Source: Woeseiaceae bacterium
GTDB lineage: Bacteria; Pseudomonadota; Gammaproteobacteria; Steroidobacterales; Woeseiaceae
Direction of reading: 5' to 3'
DNA: 52,164 bases
Assembly (NCBI GenBank): GCA_028289545.1
Contig: JANQPG010000085.1
Coordinates: forward strand, 1 to 52,164
Below are positions 14,445 to 26,442 of the stretch, piece after piece (position 1 is the stretch's first letter; every line of letters starts with the position of its first letter). The translations under genes and the position numbers were made by a program. The notes beneath the pieces are model-generated. The model saw only the letters and a list, made by a program, of their open reading frames with translations, had not been told where the DNA came from and did no database searches.

Positions 14445-16632
14445 ATGCCTGAAGGAAGAGTCCGCAGAGCCCGCGCTTGGCGGTTCGCGGTTCTGGCGGT
14501 TTTTGCCGGTTCGTCGCCGGCGGCTCAGGCCGAAGACGCGGCGGCTGAGCAACCGCTGGAGGAACTCGTCGTTGTCGCACACAAGCAGGCGCGGCCAATT
14601 CACGAGCTTGCCGCCAATGTGTCGAGTTTCGATGGCAGCGCTCTGCGTCACGAGCTCGCGAGTTCCGTCGCCGACGCCTTCCGCTATGCGCCGGGTATCG
14701 ACTTCGAATCGGCGGGCAGCCGCTTCGGCGCCGAAAGCATCAACATCCGCGGTATCAGCGGCAATCGTGTTGCCGTGTTGCTCGATGGCGTGCCCGTTGG
14801 CGATCAGTTCAACGTCGGCAGTTTTTCGAACGCGACGCGGGATTTTGTCAACGCCGGCTTTGTGGAACGGCTCGAAGTGTTGCACGGGCCGGCGTCGGCA
14901 CTCTACGGCAGTGCTGCGATCGGCGGCGTGGTTGCCATGCAGACGGTGGAACCCGGCGCATTAAGCGGTTCACGGGGACAAGGCGGCCGCCTCGTCGGTA
15001 CCTGGCGTGACGATAGCGCAAGCTCGCACGGCACGGTCATGCAGGCGTTTTCGGGACGCTCTGTCGCCGTCCTTGCCGGCGTGTCGCTGCAGCGGGGCGA
15101 ACAGCACGACCCGGCCGCCGCTGAGGCCAACCTCGATCGCCGGCGCTCGGATCGTCAGTCAGCCCTGGTGAAACTGGTCGCCGACGACGCACAGGGCAAT
15201 TCATGGCGCGTGGGCTACTACCGGCAGGAAAGCGACGTCTCATCGGATCTCAACTCGATGCTGGGCAGCGGACGTTTCCGCAGCAACACGGCGCTCGAAG
15301 GTGACGACAGCGCGCGCGCGGACATCCTCAGCGTCGAGTACCGGTTTGGCGGCGGCGTTTTCGACAGCGGTATTGCCCGCGTCTACGCGCACAACACCCG
15401 GGTCCGCCAGCACACCTACGACGAGCGTGGACTGGCCCGCCGGCCTGTTGCGATCGATCGTTACTTCCGCTTCGACCAGGATGCGGGGGGTGCGGAGCTC
15501 AATCTGCAAAAACGCCTGGCGTGGGGATCGGTTGTGCATCGTGTCGGCATCGGCGTTGAGTACCGGCGCCGCGAAACCGAGGAACTGCGCGACGGCGTAT
15601 CCACGGGTCTCGATGACGGTGCGGTCAGCAACGTACTGCTAGGCGAAGTGTTCCCGCTGCGCGATTTCCCGATCAGCGTCGCCGAGGACTGGGGGGCGTA
15701 CGTCGAAGACACGGTATCGCTCGGGCGCTGGTCGGTAATCGCGGCGTTACGCGCCGATCGTTACGACATGACGCCGAAAGTCGACGCCATGTATCTCGAA
15801 GACTATCCCTTCGCCGATCCGGTTGCGATCTCCGACGCCGAGGTGTCGCCCAAACTCGGTGTGATCTATCAGTTGTTCGACAGCGCCGAACTGTATCTGC
15901 AATACACGGCGGGTTTTCGCGCGCCGCCGTATGAAGACGCGAACATTGGACTCGAGATCCCGCTCTTCAACTATCGCGCCATACCGAACCCCGATCTGCG
16001 TTCGGAGCAGTCCACGGGCTTCGACCTGGGACTGCGCTGGCGAGGCTTCGGCGGGAAGGCGCACGTCTCGTTGTTTCGCACGGAGTTCGACGACTTCATC
16101 GAATCGCGCGTGCGCCTCGGTCCGGATCCGGTCAGCGGACGTATCCTGTTTCAGGCACAGAACATCGACAGCGCCGTCATCGAGGGCGTTGAAGCGGGCG
16201 CTTCGTTCGGGCTGAACGGGATCGTCGACGGCTTGTCCGCGGACGTCCGGCTGCTGATCGCTCGCGGAGAGAACCGCGACAGCGGCGAGGCGCTGAATTC
16301 CGTGGCTCCGCCGCAAGCGATCACGGGTCTGCGCTGGCGCTCTGCAGACAAACGCTGGCGGATGTCGCTCTTGGGCACGTTTACCGACGACTGGTCGGAT
16401 CGCGACGAAACCCGCGGCGAGTTGTTCAAGCCTAAGGGTCACGCGGTGTTCGATCTGTACCTGGCACGTCAGCTCGGCAGCCGGATCACGCTGCGCGCGG
16501 GTGTTCTGAACCTGACCGATCGCACCTACTGGTCCTGGACCGACGTGCGCGGTCTCGCTGCTGACGATCCCACTATTCCCTATTTGTCCCGTCCCGGCCG
16601 CAGCATCACGCTCGGCCTCGACATGGATTGGT

Positions 16633-16634
<2 letters not shown>
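14445..16634 (+). CDS. TonB-dependent receptor, haem/haemoglobin type, linked to nirS
   Basis: 729 aa. It has a signal peptide, a TonB box (EELVVVAH, about residues 43-50), a plug domain (about 55-170, with INIRGISGNRVAVLLDGVPV and GPASALYGSAAIGGVV) and a 22-strand barrel ending in an aromatic C-terminus (LDMDW). The FRAPPYEDANIG and NPDLRSEQ motifs are those of haem/haemoglobin receptors, and the plug closely resembles that of the hemP-linked receptor at 26443-28638. GGGGAG precedes the ATG. It lies 82 bases after a Dnr-type box and 60 bases before nirS, so nitrite or NO conditions probably induce it. Haem as substrate is inference. Confidence 0.9.
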
Positions 16635-18833
<2,199 letters not shown>

Positions 18834-18868
18834 AATCCGTGGCTGATACCGCGAAAGCTTAAGCCCAA

Positions 18869-18895
18869 TGGGAGCGGCCTTCACGGCCGCTCCCA
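18869..18895. repeat. REP-like inverted repeat (11-bp arms)
   Basis: TGGGAGCGGCC-TTCAC-GGCCGCTCCCA, 36 bases after the nirS stop, with no T-run. The GGGAGCGGCC arm recurs in the terminator at 24643-24677. Such GC-rich hairpins are common repetitive intergenic elements that protect the mRNA 3' end. Confidence 0.7.
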
Positions 18896-18915
18896 CTACC
18901 GACGGGAACACTGTC

Positions 18916-20160
18916 ATGTATACCTCGAAGCTCGTTCGGATCCGCCAGATCCTGGGGCTGCTTGCGCTGCTCTTTCTGCAGGTGCCTCTCTCCAACGCCG
19001 CCGGCGACGAGAGTCCCGGGACCATTGCCGACGCGTTGACCGGCGGCAGCGCGTCACTTGGCTTTCGCTATCGCTATGAATTTGTCGACCAGGACAGCTT
19101 TGCCGACGATGCGCATGCGTCGACCCTGCGCGTGCGTCTCAACTATGAAACCGGCAAGTGGCAGGCCTGGAGCGGCAAGGTCGAGTTCGATCACATCGTC
19201 GAAGCGCTCATCAAGGACTACAACAGCGGTGCGGGTACGAGTGGCGCCGACCGCAATCGCCATCCGGTTGTTGCGGATCCCGGCGGTCCCGATCTGAACC
19301 AGCTGTACCTACAGTACGCGCCGCACGACGATCTGACGGTGCGCGCCGGGCGACAGCGTATCAATCTCGACGACCAGCGTTTCGTCGGTGGTGTGGGCTG
19401 GCGGCAGAACGAGCAAACTTACGATTCACTGTCGATGCGCTACAGCGGTTGGGAGCGAACCACCGTGTTCTACAGCTACGTGATCAACGCCGAGCGCATC
19501 TTCGGCTCCAGCGTGCCGGCCGGCAGCCATGAACAGAACACGCATCTGCTCAACGTTGCGTTCGAAGTGAATCCGGACCTCAAGCTCGTCGGCTACGCGT
19601 ACCTGATCGATAACGACGATGCGCCCGCGTTCTCGACGAACACGTTCGGGATTCGGGCGGACGGCGCGCTGCCGTTTGCGGGCGGTCGCCTGGGACTGCT
19701 CGGCGAATTCGCACTGCAGAGCGATGCTGCCAACGCGCCGGCCAGTTTCGACCCCGACTACCTGAGGCTCAGGGCGCGCTGGAAGCGCGACAGGTTCAGC
19801 GCCGTCATTGGCTACGAGCAGCTCGGCAGCGATAACGGTCAGGGATTCCGAACGCCGCTCGCCACGCTGCACGCCTTCAACGGCTGGGCCGACCAGTTTC
19901 TCGCCACGCCGGCGGACGGCCTGGAGGATCTGTACCTCAGGCTCGGCTACGACGCCAAACCCTGGGACCTCGAAATTCGCTTCCATGATTTTTCGGCGGA
20001 CGCCTCGAGTCGCGACTTCGGGACCGAGATCAATCTGTCCGCGAAACGCCCGCTGGGTAAACGCTACGCTTTGTTGATGCAGCTTGCGTCGTTCGACAGC
20101 GACGATGCGGCGTTCGACGATACGCTGAAAGCGTGGCTTATGGTGTCGGCCAGCTTCTGA
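18916..20160 (+). CDS. Outer-membrane porin, alginate-export family-like
   Basis: 414 aa with a signal peptide (cleavage near SNAA, about residue 29). The mature protein is made of amphipathic beta strands with the layout of the alginate-export/OprD-like barrel: an early FRYRYEFVDQDS strand, QLYLQYAPHDDLTVRAGRQRINLDDQRFVG (shortened here to its 5' half and RAGRQ turn), and a C-terminal LMVSASF ending in Phe. It probably forms an anion-selective or solute channel. It lies 82 bases after nirS with a REP-like hairpin between, so it may be read through from the nirS transcript. It is convergent with the CpeT gene. The solute is unknown. Confidence 0.82.
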   Translation: MYTSKLVRIRQILGLLALLFLQVPLSNAAGDESPGTIADALTGGSASLGFRYRYEFVDQDSFADDAHASTLRVRLNYETGKWQAWSGKVEFDHIVEALIKDYNSGAGTSGADRNRHPVVADPGGPDLNQLYLQYAPHDDLTVRAGRQRINLDDQRFVGGVGWRQNEQTYDSLSMRYSGWERTTVFYSYVINAERIFGSSVPAGSHEQNTHLLNVAFEVNPDLKLVGYAYLIDNDDAPAFSTNTFGIRADGALPFAGGRLGLLGEFALQSDAANAPASFDPDYLRLRARWKRDRFSAVIGYEQLGSDNGQGFRTPLATLHAFNGWADQFLATPADGLEDLYLRLGYDAKPWDLEIRFHDFSADASSRDFGTEINLSAKRPLGKRYALLMQLASFDSDDAAFDDTLKAWLMVSASF

Positions 20161-20173
20161 CCTCGGAGGAGCG

Positions 20174-21115
20174 CTATTCGCCCACCCACTCCGGCAGTGG
20201 CGGCGCGGGCAGCACTATGACCTCGAATTCGGCAATGCCTTCACGTAACGGTCTGATGGCTGCGTAGTCGTCCGAGTACCAGAACGCTTTTGCCGCTTCG
20301 AGGCAGGGAAAGCGCGAGATGACGACACCGCGTCCGGCAGGCGGACTGCCTTCGAAGACGGCGAGCGGTGGCGTAATTCCTTCGTAGTAGCCGCCCGTCG
20401 CCTCGTAGAGCCCCGATTCGCCGATCGCGCGGACGTAGTTGAAGAATTGTTTGCGGTCTGAGATCTCGCCGTACACGAGCATGCGCACGGGCCGGTTGCA
20501 GCGCTCGTGATTGTCGACGCGCTCGAACCGATAGCCGCCCGCCGGCGGGCCCCACACCAGCTCGCCTTCGGCGTCGAACCCGCGATCCCAGTTGATCCTG
20601 GCACCGTCGAGGATTGTCGACTGCGAGATGGCGTAGCTCGCGCCCTTGTACCGGCTTCCGCAGCGGCTGCCGACGGTGCCTCCCTCGAAACGCCGTTTCC
20701 CGGCGCGTACGAGGATTCCGTCACAACCCTCGAGTTTTTCCAGCTCGTCGCCTTTCAGTACGTCGAAACGCGCGATGTCGGAATGAGCGCCAACAAAGCG
20801 AGCCGCGTCCGGGAGTACATAGCGCTCCGCCAGCAACGAACCGTCGTCCGCCAGAGATAGTCTGGACAAACGCTGCATGTACGGTTGCTCGCTGCCGTCG
20901 ATCCAGCTTTCGCTATACAGCCAGCGGCCCGTCTCGTCACGCTCGTGCCAGATTTCGGTGATGTGCCAGGTGACGGCGTCGTAGCGGCTGTCGATTGCGG
21001 CCTGGGTTGCCGTGCTGAACTCACCGGTTGCAAGTTCGACGTACAGGTCGAGTGTGTCGGCGGCGCTCGTCTGCGCGAAGGCGAGCAGCAGAAGGGGAGT
21101 GATACGCACAGGCAT
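20174..21115 (-). CDS. Secreted CpeT/CpcT-like lyase fused to a DUF1330 domain
   Basis: 313 aa with a signal peptide (MPVRITPLLLLAFAQTSA). Residues about 22-205 match the CpeT/CpcT family (DUF1001): WHITEIWHERDETGRWLYSE, then PYMQRLSRL, a CDG-type Cys and a Cys in SRCGSRYKG. In cyanobacteria these attach bilins to phycobiliproteins; non-cyanobacterial homologues have no known role. Residues about 215-300 look like a DUF1330/NIPSNAP-type ferredoxin-like domain (MLVYGEISDRKQFFNYV, then VISRFPCLEAAKAFW). The start is set by the signal peptide and a nearby GAGG. The fusion and its export are unusual. Confidence 0.78.
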   Translation of the reverse strand: MPVRITPLLLLAFAQTSAADTLDLYVELATGEFSTATQAAIDSRYDAVTWHITEIWHERDETGRWLYSESWIDGSEQPYMQRLSRLSLADDGSLLAERYVLPDAARFVGAHSDIARFDVLKGDELEKLEGCDGILVRAGKRRFEGGTVGSRCGSRYKGASYAISQSTILDGARINWDRGFDAEGELVWGPPAGGYRFERVDNHERCNRPVRMLVYGEISDRKQFFNYVRAIGESGLYEATGGYYEGITPPLAVFEGSPPAGRGVVISRFPCLEAAKAFWYSDDYAAIRPLREGIAEFEVIVLPAPPLPEWVGE

Positions 21116-21654
21116 GTCCTCGGTTGCGGCAGATCGCGGACAGTTTACCCGTAGGCGCCCGCGGCTCGCGAGACCGGTTCGCCCGGCAACCCGATCACTC
21201 AAGAGCGCCGAAAGCGAAGACTCCGGAGAGGCGACGGTACGGACCGTGAGGACGCAGCATACAATCCTCGCGGAGTTCTCGCGGCAACTCGATGGCAGTC
21301 TCAAGGCACTGTCGAATGTCACGGCAGATTTTGAATCGCTTCCCGCAGCGTGCCGCTGACCCCCCGGCAAACTCCTTCTCCAACATCATAGCGCTTGGCA
21401 ATGAAGCGATCGGCATATGCCGGTTTCACAAGATGCGGCTGTAAATAATCGAACGATATATGTGCCGTGTTTTTTTTGTCATATGCGTTTTTCGTCTCGA
21501 TCCAACTGCAACCATCCCTGTTGCGTGTGCGTCATACCCCGCAGCAACGATGCGTAATGCAGCCACTTTAGCGGTCGCATAAACGCAACATCAAAGGTAA
21601 GGGGCCGGCTCACTTCTTGTGAGTCGGGATGTAGCAAAGCGTAAGGGGAAGCAA
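21116..21654. other. 539-base non-coding region before the large TonB receptor
   Basis: No convincing gene; the few open frames lack an SD and recognisable content. The right part is AT-richer, with an eight-T run near 21471, and should contain the promoter of the receptor. A small hairpin, CTCAC-TTCTT-GTGAG, lies about 30-45 bases before its SD and may shape the leader RNA. Confidence 0.6.
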
Positions 21655-24597
21655 ATGAAATACGCACGACACCTGAGTCTGCTCAGGTGGTCAGTCGTGG
21701 CGACGTTCCTGTCCGCGACAGCCACCATGAGTGTGACTGCCAATGCGCAACAATCCGAAGACGAAGCCGATAATCTCGAAGAAATTGTGGTTACCGGTTC
21801 ACGGATCAAGCGCGACACGTTCAGTAGTTCAACACCGGTATCGGTCATCGACGCCGTCGAGATCTCGGCAACAGGCACCACCAATCTCGGTGACCTTTTG
21901 CAGACGATTCCACAGGCCATTTCAACCTTCAACAACGCCAACACGGCGTTTTCCACAACGTTCTCCGGACTCAACCTGACCGATCTCAGGTTCCTCGGAA
22001 CGGAACGCACCCTGGTGCTCGTCAACGGTCGCCGTTTTGTATCGGGCACTCCGCCGGGTGGCGGTTATGGCGTTGATCTCAACGCTATTCCGACCGCAAT
22101 GATCGAGCGGGTCGAAGTCCTGACGGGCGGCGCGTCGGCTATTTACGGTTCCGATGCCGTGGCCGGCGTCGTCAACATCATCACCAAGACCGACTTCGAA
22201 GGCGTCGATATTGACGTACAGGTGGGTGCTGCAACCGAAGGTGACAAAGAGAAGCAGGACTTCACCGTGACGATGGGTGGCGAGTTCGGCGATGGCGGCT
22301 TTGGTGTCGTCTCGCTCGGCTATTCGAACGATGAACCGTTGCGTTCACGCGAGCGCAGCTTCTCGGAATTCGATTCCGTGTATGCGGATCTCGACGGCGA
22401 CGGCTTTGGCGAATCAGTCGTCTGGCTGGGTTCGAGTTTCCCGCCGCAGGGACGTTTGAATCCGCCGGGGCCCGGCGATCAGTTCAACGGTGACGGTACC
22501 GTGTTCCAGGACCCGAGCGACGCCAACGGTCCGTTCGGAACGCCCGCGAACTCCGACCGCTTCAATCGCGCGGCCTTCCGCACGATCTTCAACCCGGTCG
22601 AGCGCCGATTTGCGACGGCTAATCTGTCGTACCCGCTGGCGGACAACATCACGGCGTACACCGAGCTCAATTGGTCGACAGTGCGTAGTGATTCGGAAAT
22701 CGAACCGTTTGCACTCAGCATCAACGATGACATCTTCCAGTTCAGCCGCGGCGGCAACTTCGGCTTCGACGTTGCCAGCAACCTGCTGATGCCCGACCTG
22801 TTGCGACAGAACCTCTTGAACGCCGGAGTGACCAACACCAACCAGCTTGGTACCAACGGCTGGGTACGCCGTCTCGTCGAGTTCGGCCCGCGTGCGTCGG
22901 ACATCGATCGCACAACGACCCGCGGTCTCGTGGGCATGAACGTAGCGCTCAACGACAACTGGGAACTGGAAATGTATGCGAGCTACGGCCGCACCGAGCA
23001 GAACCAGGAAAATACGGGTCAGATCAACACGGAACGTGCCGCGCTGGCCATGGATGTTGAGGTTGACCCCGTGAACGGCGGTCTGCGTTGCGTCAACGAG
23101 CTAGCGCGTATCCAGGGTTGCGTACCGTTCAACCCGTTCGGCGCCAACACGATCTCCGACGCGGCTGTGCGTTATCTGCAGGCGCCGGGTAACCTGAAGA
23201 CGGTTGTCGAGCAGGAAATTGTGCATCTCGGTATTACGGGCGCGACGCCGCTCGAATTGCCGGGCGGTGCGGTTGCCGTGGCGGGTGGTGTCGAATACCG
23301 CCAGGAAACGGGTGCGGAGATCAATCCGGGGTTCAACCAGACCGGTATCAGCGGCGGTAACGCGACCGCGCCCACTAACGGCGACTTCGACGTCGTGGAA
23401 GGTTACTTCGAGGTCAACGCTCCGGTACTGTCCCGGCTGACGCTGGACGCCGCCGTTCGTGTCGGCGACTACTCGACAGTCGGTGCACTGACGACCTGGA
23501 AAGTGGGTTTTGACGCACCCGTCATGGATACGGTTCGCCTGCGCGGCTCGTTCTCCGAGTCCGTTCGTGCTCCGAACATCTCCGAGCTGTTCGCAGGTGC
23601 GGGTGAGACGTTCGCAAACCTCGTCGATCCCTGTGACGGCGTGACCAACGCGACCACGGGCAACGTGGCCGACAACTGCCGGTCCATCCAGGTGATCCAG
23701 GATCGTATCGACGCCCAGGGCTCGTTTACGCTGACGCAGATCGAGAAACAGGGCACGGGTGGTTTCACGGGCGGTAACCCGCTGGTTCAGGAAGAAACCG
23801 CCGAGTCGTTCACGTTGGGTGTCGTTTGGCAGCCTGACTTCCTCGAGGGTTTCTCGGCCGCTATCGACTACTACAACATCGAGATCGACGACGGTATTGC
23901 CACAACGACGCGCAGCGAAGTGCTCGAACGTTGCTACAACGTGGCTCCGGCCGACTTCGATCCCGTTTGTGGTGTCGGCATCCAACCGGGTGGTCGTGCA
24001 CGCCGCGACCTGCGTCCTGGTGCGGGTAACCTGAGCGGCGTCGATTCCGGGGAGTCGAACGAGAACCGCTTCGAAACCGACGGCCTTGATATCGAACTCG
24101 CCTACAGGACCGATATCGGCCCGGGTTCGCTGTCCGCCTCGTTGGTCTGGAACCAGCTGCTCAGCTGGGATCAGATCGGCATCGTCAGCGGCGACGTCGA
24201 CGACAACAAGGGCGAAATCCTGACGCCGGACAGCCGGGCGCGTACCAACGTGACCTACCTGTGGGATAACTTCGCGTTCAACTGGCGCCTGCGTTACTGG
24301 AGTTCTGCGAAAGACTCCAACACGCCGGAGCTGGCCAACGAGAACGACTGCATCTGCACAAATGGCCTGGCGCCGGGTATCAACGAAGTCGATGCCGTGT
24401 TCTACAACGACTTCTCGTTGAGCTATGGCCGTGGGCCTTACACGATTCGCGTCGGCCTCAACAACGCGTTCGACGAAGACCCGCCCATCCTGCCGCAGCT
24501 GACTCAGTACGGCATTACGGGAGTCAACACGGCGCCGGAAGCCTACGACACGGTAGGCGCTGCCTGGTACCTGCAGTTCAACTACCGCACGAACTGA
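21655..24597 (+). CDS. Large TonB-dependent receptor, substrate unknown
   Basis: 980 aa. It has a signal peptide (about 1-37, cleavage near ANAQ), a TonB box (LEEIVVTGSRIKRD), a plug (about 55-185 with TERTLVLVNGRRF, GASAIYGSDAVAGVVNIITK) and a large barrel ending YLQFNYRTN. The VVTGSRIKR start and long loops are typical of the TonB receptors that take up sugars, peptides or other organic nutrients in marine gammaproteobacteria, rather than siderophores. An AAGGGGAA SD precedes the ATG. No partner enzymes lie beside it and a strong terminator follows, so it appears monocistronic. Confidence 0.92.
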   Translation: MKYARHLSLLRWSVVATFLSATATMSVTANAQQSEDEADNLEEIVVTGSRIKRDTFSSSTPVSVIDAVEISATGTTNLGDLLQTIPQAISTFNNANTAFSTTFSGLNLTDLRFLGTERTLVLVNGRRFVSGTPPGGGYGVDLNAIPTAMIERVEVLTGGASAIYGSDAVAGVVNIITKTDFEGVDIDVQVGAATEGDKEKQDFTVTMGGEFGDGGFGVVSLGYSNDEPLRSRERSFSEFDSVYADLDGDGFGESVVWLGSSFPPQGRLNPPGPGDQFNGDGTVFQDPSDANGPFGTPANSDRFNRAAFRTIFNPVERRFATANLSYPLADNITAYTELNWSTVRSDSEIEPFALSINDDIFQFSRGGNFGFDVASNLLMPDLLRQNLLNAGVTNTNQLGTNGWVRRLVEFGPRASDIDRTTTRGLVGMNVALNDNWELEMYASYGRTEQNQENTGQINTERAALAMDVEVDPVNGGLRCVNELARIQGCVPFNPFGANTISDAAVRYLQAPGNLKTVVEQEIVHLGITGATPLELPGGAVAVAGGVEYRQETGAEINPGFNQTGISGGNATAPTNGDFDVVEGYFEVNAPVLSRLTLDAAVRVGDYSTVGALTTWKVGFDAPVMDTVRLRGSFSESVRAPNISELFAGAGETFANLVDPCDGVTNATTGNVADNCRSIQVIQDRIDAQGSFTLTQIEKQGTGGFTGGNPLVQEETAESFTLGVVWQPDFLEGFSAAIDYYNIEIDDGIATTTRSEVLERCYNVAPADFDPVCGVGIQPGGRARRDLRPGAGNLSGVDSGESNENRFETDGLDIELAYRTDIGPGSLSASLVWNQLLSWDQIGIVSGDVDDNKGEILTPDSRARTNVTYLWDNFAFNWRLRYWSSAKDSNTPELANENDCICTNGLAPGINEVDAVFYNDFSLSYGRGPYTIRVGLNNAFDEDPPILPQLTQYGITGVNTAPEAYDTVGAAWYLQFNYRTN

Positions 24598-24642
24598 GGC
24601 GCAACACGATCATTCGGCACAGCTTGCTGTGACCATGACGGG

Positions 24643-24677
24643 AAGGCCGCTCCCAATCGGGAGCGGCCCTTTTTTTT
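24643..24677 (+). terminator. Rho-independent terminator of the large TonB receptor
   Basis: GGCCGCTCCC (24645-24654), AATC loop, GGGAGCGGCC (24659-24668), then C and eight T residues. It lies 46 bases after the receptor stop. Confidence 0.95.
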
Positions 24678-24726
24678 GGGTGTCTGCAACGGGACCGGTG
24701 CGCCAATGTCGCATCGCTCAAATGTG

Positions 24727-25233
24727 TTAATGCAGCCGCCTGCTGCAGACGGCGGAGGCGGGTGTTGTATCGCCCGTCAACCAAAAATTTTGCGTCTGTC
24801 GCTCCAGAACGTCGAGGGATCTCGCAAGTTCTTCGATGGCGGTACGCAGAAGCCGTGCGGCCGACGGCGGAAGCACTGATCGCAGAGCTGCGGTATAGCG
24901 AGCAGCGTCGGAGTGCTCAATGTCGCAAAGCGCTGCCAGCAGCGCATACTCGTGTTCCGACAGGCACGCGCAGTCGGGTTCGTGCAGAACCAGTTTCCGG
25001 TTCGAAGTAACGAGGATACCGTCCCAGACTCGAATCAATGCAAGCAGCATTTTGCGTTCGGCCCTGCCGTCAAACGTGGCTGCCAGCCAGTCAGCGCCGG
25101 GCTCTCCTTCGACGCGGTTCGCAACACACAAACGGGATGCCCAGATCAGGCGGCGTATTGTCGATTGGGTGTAGCGCCCGCCGACCGGCGTCGGTCTCTC
25201 ACGCATGTCTTCTCGGGCCTGGTTACGCTTCAT
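24727..25233 (-). CDS. Protein of unknown function
   Basis: 168 aa, soluble, mostly helical, with no signal peptide. It has a few Cys residues (RLCVANR, DCACLSEHE, ALCDIEH) without a clear metal motif. I recognise no family. The start could be ATG 25233 or ATG 25206; neither has a perfect SD. It ends 50 bases from the receptor terminator and lies downstream, on the same strand, of the DUF6607/haem uptake operon, from which a strong hairpin separates it. Confidence 0.6.
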   Translation of the reverse strand: MKRNQAREDMRERPTPVGGRYTQSTIRRLIWASRLCVANRVEGEPGADWLAATFDGRAERKMLLALIRVWDGILVTSNRKLVLHEPDCACLSEHEYALLAALCDIEHSDAARYTAALRSVLPPSAARLLRTAIEELARSLDVLERQTQNFWLTGDTTPASAVCSRRLH

Positions 25234-25258
25234 GCGAATCGTTCTCCGTCGCTATAAA

Positions 25259-25293
25259 TGCCGGTCCGCTGTCTCCATGACGGCGGACCGGCA
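25259..25293. terminator. Strong hairpin between the DUF6607 gene and the next gene
   Basis: TGCCGGTCCGC (25259-25269) pairs with GCGGACCGGCA (25283-25293), 11 perfect base pairs around a 13-base loop. On the minus strand it follows the haem operon and is followed by ATTTATA rather than a T-run, so terminator activity is only probable. Confidence 0.55.
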
Positions 25294-25396
25294 CCCGGTG
25301 AAACCGCTAACGCTTCACCTGTCGGGGGTGGCGGGATTCAGCCCGGAACCGAGCAGGGAGGGGGAGGGCCAAATCCTTAAAGCCACTACCAAGAAC

Positions 25397-26419
25397 CTAG
25401 TTACCAATAGCCCCGCTCATGCGGGCGCGGTTTTCCGTGTATTCGGACAACAGTTCCTCGATGGCCTGTTGTTCCTCGACAAGCGACGTTTTGTCGGCGT
25501 TTTCCGCCTGCGAAAACGTGGCCGTAATGATGTCCATGCCGTCGACGCCGGTATTCAGCACGAGCGTGCTGCCGGCCGCCATACGGCGGTCCCAGGCGGC
25601 CCGCACTTCGGTCCAGTATTCGTGGGTCTTGTCCCAGTACGCTCTTGCCGGATCGAAGTCGTACCCTTCGATGCTACGGTAGTCGTTGAAACCGAACTCG
25701 CGCACCAGCGTTTCCACCGTGCTGCGTCCGTCGCGAACCGTTTTTGTGTTGTCCTGTTCGTGCGTCCAGCCGTGTGGCGTGACGGTGTGGCGGTTTTCCG
25801 CGTTGATGGCGTTGTAGTCGTCGCGCGTCGTGTATTCGCGCCGCGGCAGCGGTCGCCAGCTGCGATCGCTGGTCCACGTCGAGACGCCGTAGCGATGGTT
25901 CCATTTCCCGGTTCCGCAGTAACGCGGGGCATCGGATACCTCAAAGACACACTGTGTCCACGCACCGCTCGTCAGCTCCGTGTCGAGCGGGCGAACGTCC
26001 CAGGTTTGATCCGCCGCAAATTCGAAGCGTTCGCTGGCTTCGTACACCCAGTCCTGCCGCCAGTGTTTGATGACGTGACCGCCGGGCATCACGAGCAGGT
26101 GCTGGAGCACAATGCTGTCCGGCGCATCCTCGACGACGAACACAACCTCATAGCCGCCGCTGTCTTTGTCGTCGCGCTGCTCGTAACCGGATTTCAGCGG
26201 CACGGTTTCCTGGAAGTGGAAATCCACGCGGTATTCGCCCTGCATTGCGAGGATCGCCAGGCGATCTTTGTCCGGTTGCGTTTCGGCTGTGCGGATCGAA
26301 CTGAAGTAGGGGTTTTCGATAGCACGGTATTCGGCGACGGAGTTCGCCGCTGTTTGCGTGCCCGCACAAGCGGTCATGAGCAGCGCAACTGACAACAGCG
26401 CGCAGATTCGGATTGCCAT
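25397..26419 (-). CDS. DUF6607 family lipoprotein
   Basis: 340 aa. The N-terminus MAIRICALLSVALLMTACAG carries a lipobox (MTAC), so the protein is exported and lipid-anchored. The mature part resembles DUF6607 proteins (GEYRVDFHFQETVPL, KHWRQDWVYE, GKWNHRYGVSTWTSDRSWRP), which often neighbour TonB receptors. ATG 26419 has an AAGGAGA SD; the upstream ATG at 26434 would put that SD inside the gene. It follows the haem-type receptor after 23 bases and forms the last gene of the hemP operon. A role in handling haem or its outer-membrane delivery is inferred from position. Confidence 0.85.
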   Translation of the reverse strand: MAIRICALLSVALLMTACAGTQTAANSVAEYRAIENPYFSSIRTAETQPDKDRLAILAMQGEYRVDFHFQETVPLKSGYEQRDDKDSGGYEVVFVVEDAPDSIVLQHLLVMPGGHVIKHWRQDWVYEASERFEFAADQTWDVRPLDTELTSGAWTQCVFEVSDAPRYCGTGKWNHRYGVSTWTSDRSWRPLPRREYTTRDDYNAINAENRHTVTPHGWTHEQDNTKTVRDGRSTVETLVREFGFNDYRSIEGYDFDPARAYWDKTHEYWTEVRAAWDRRMAAGSTLVLNTGVDGMDIITATFSQAENADKTSLVEEQQAIEELLSEYTENRARMSGAIGN

Positions 26420-26442
26420 GGGTGTCTCCTTCAAAGCCTTAT

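Noticed and set aside
21012..21359. 115-aa plus-strand open frame with a plausible helical C-terminus
   Set aside because: Its first half is antisense to the CpeT-like gene and the only possible late start (GTG) has a poorly spaced SD.
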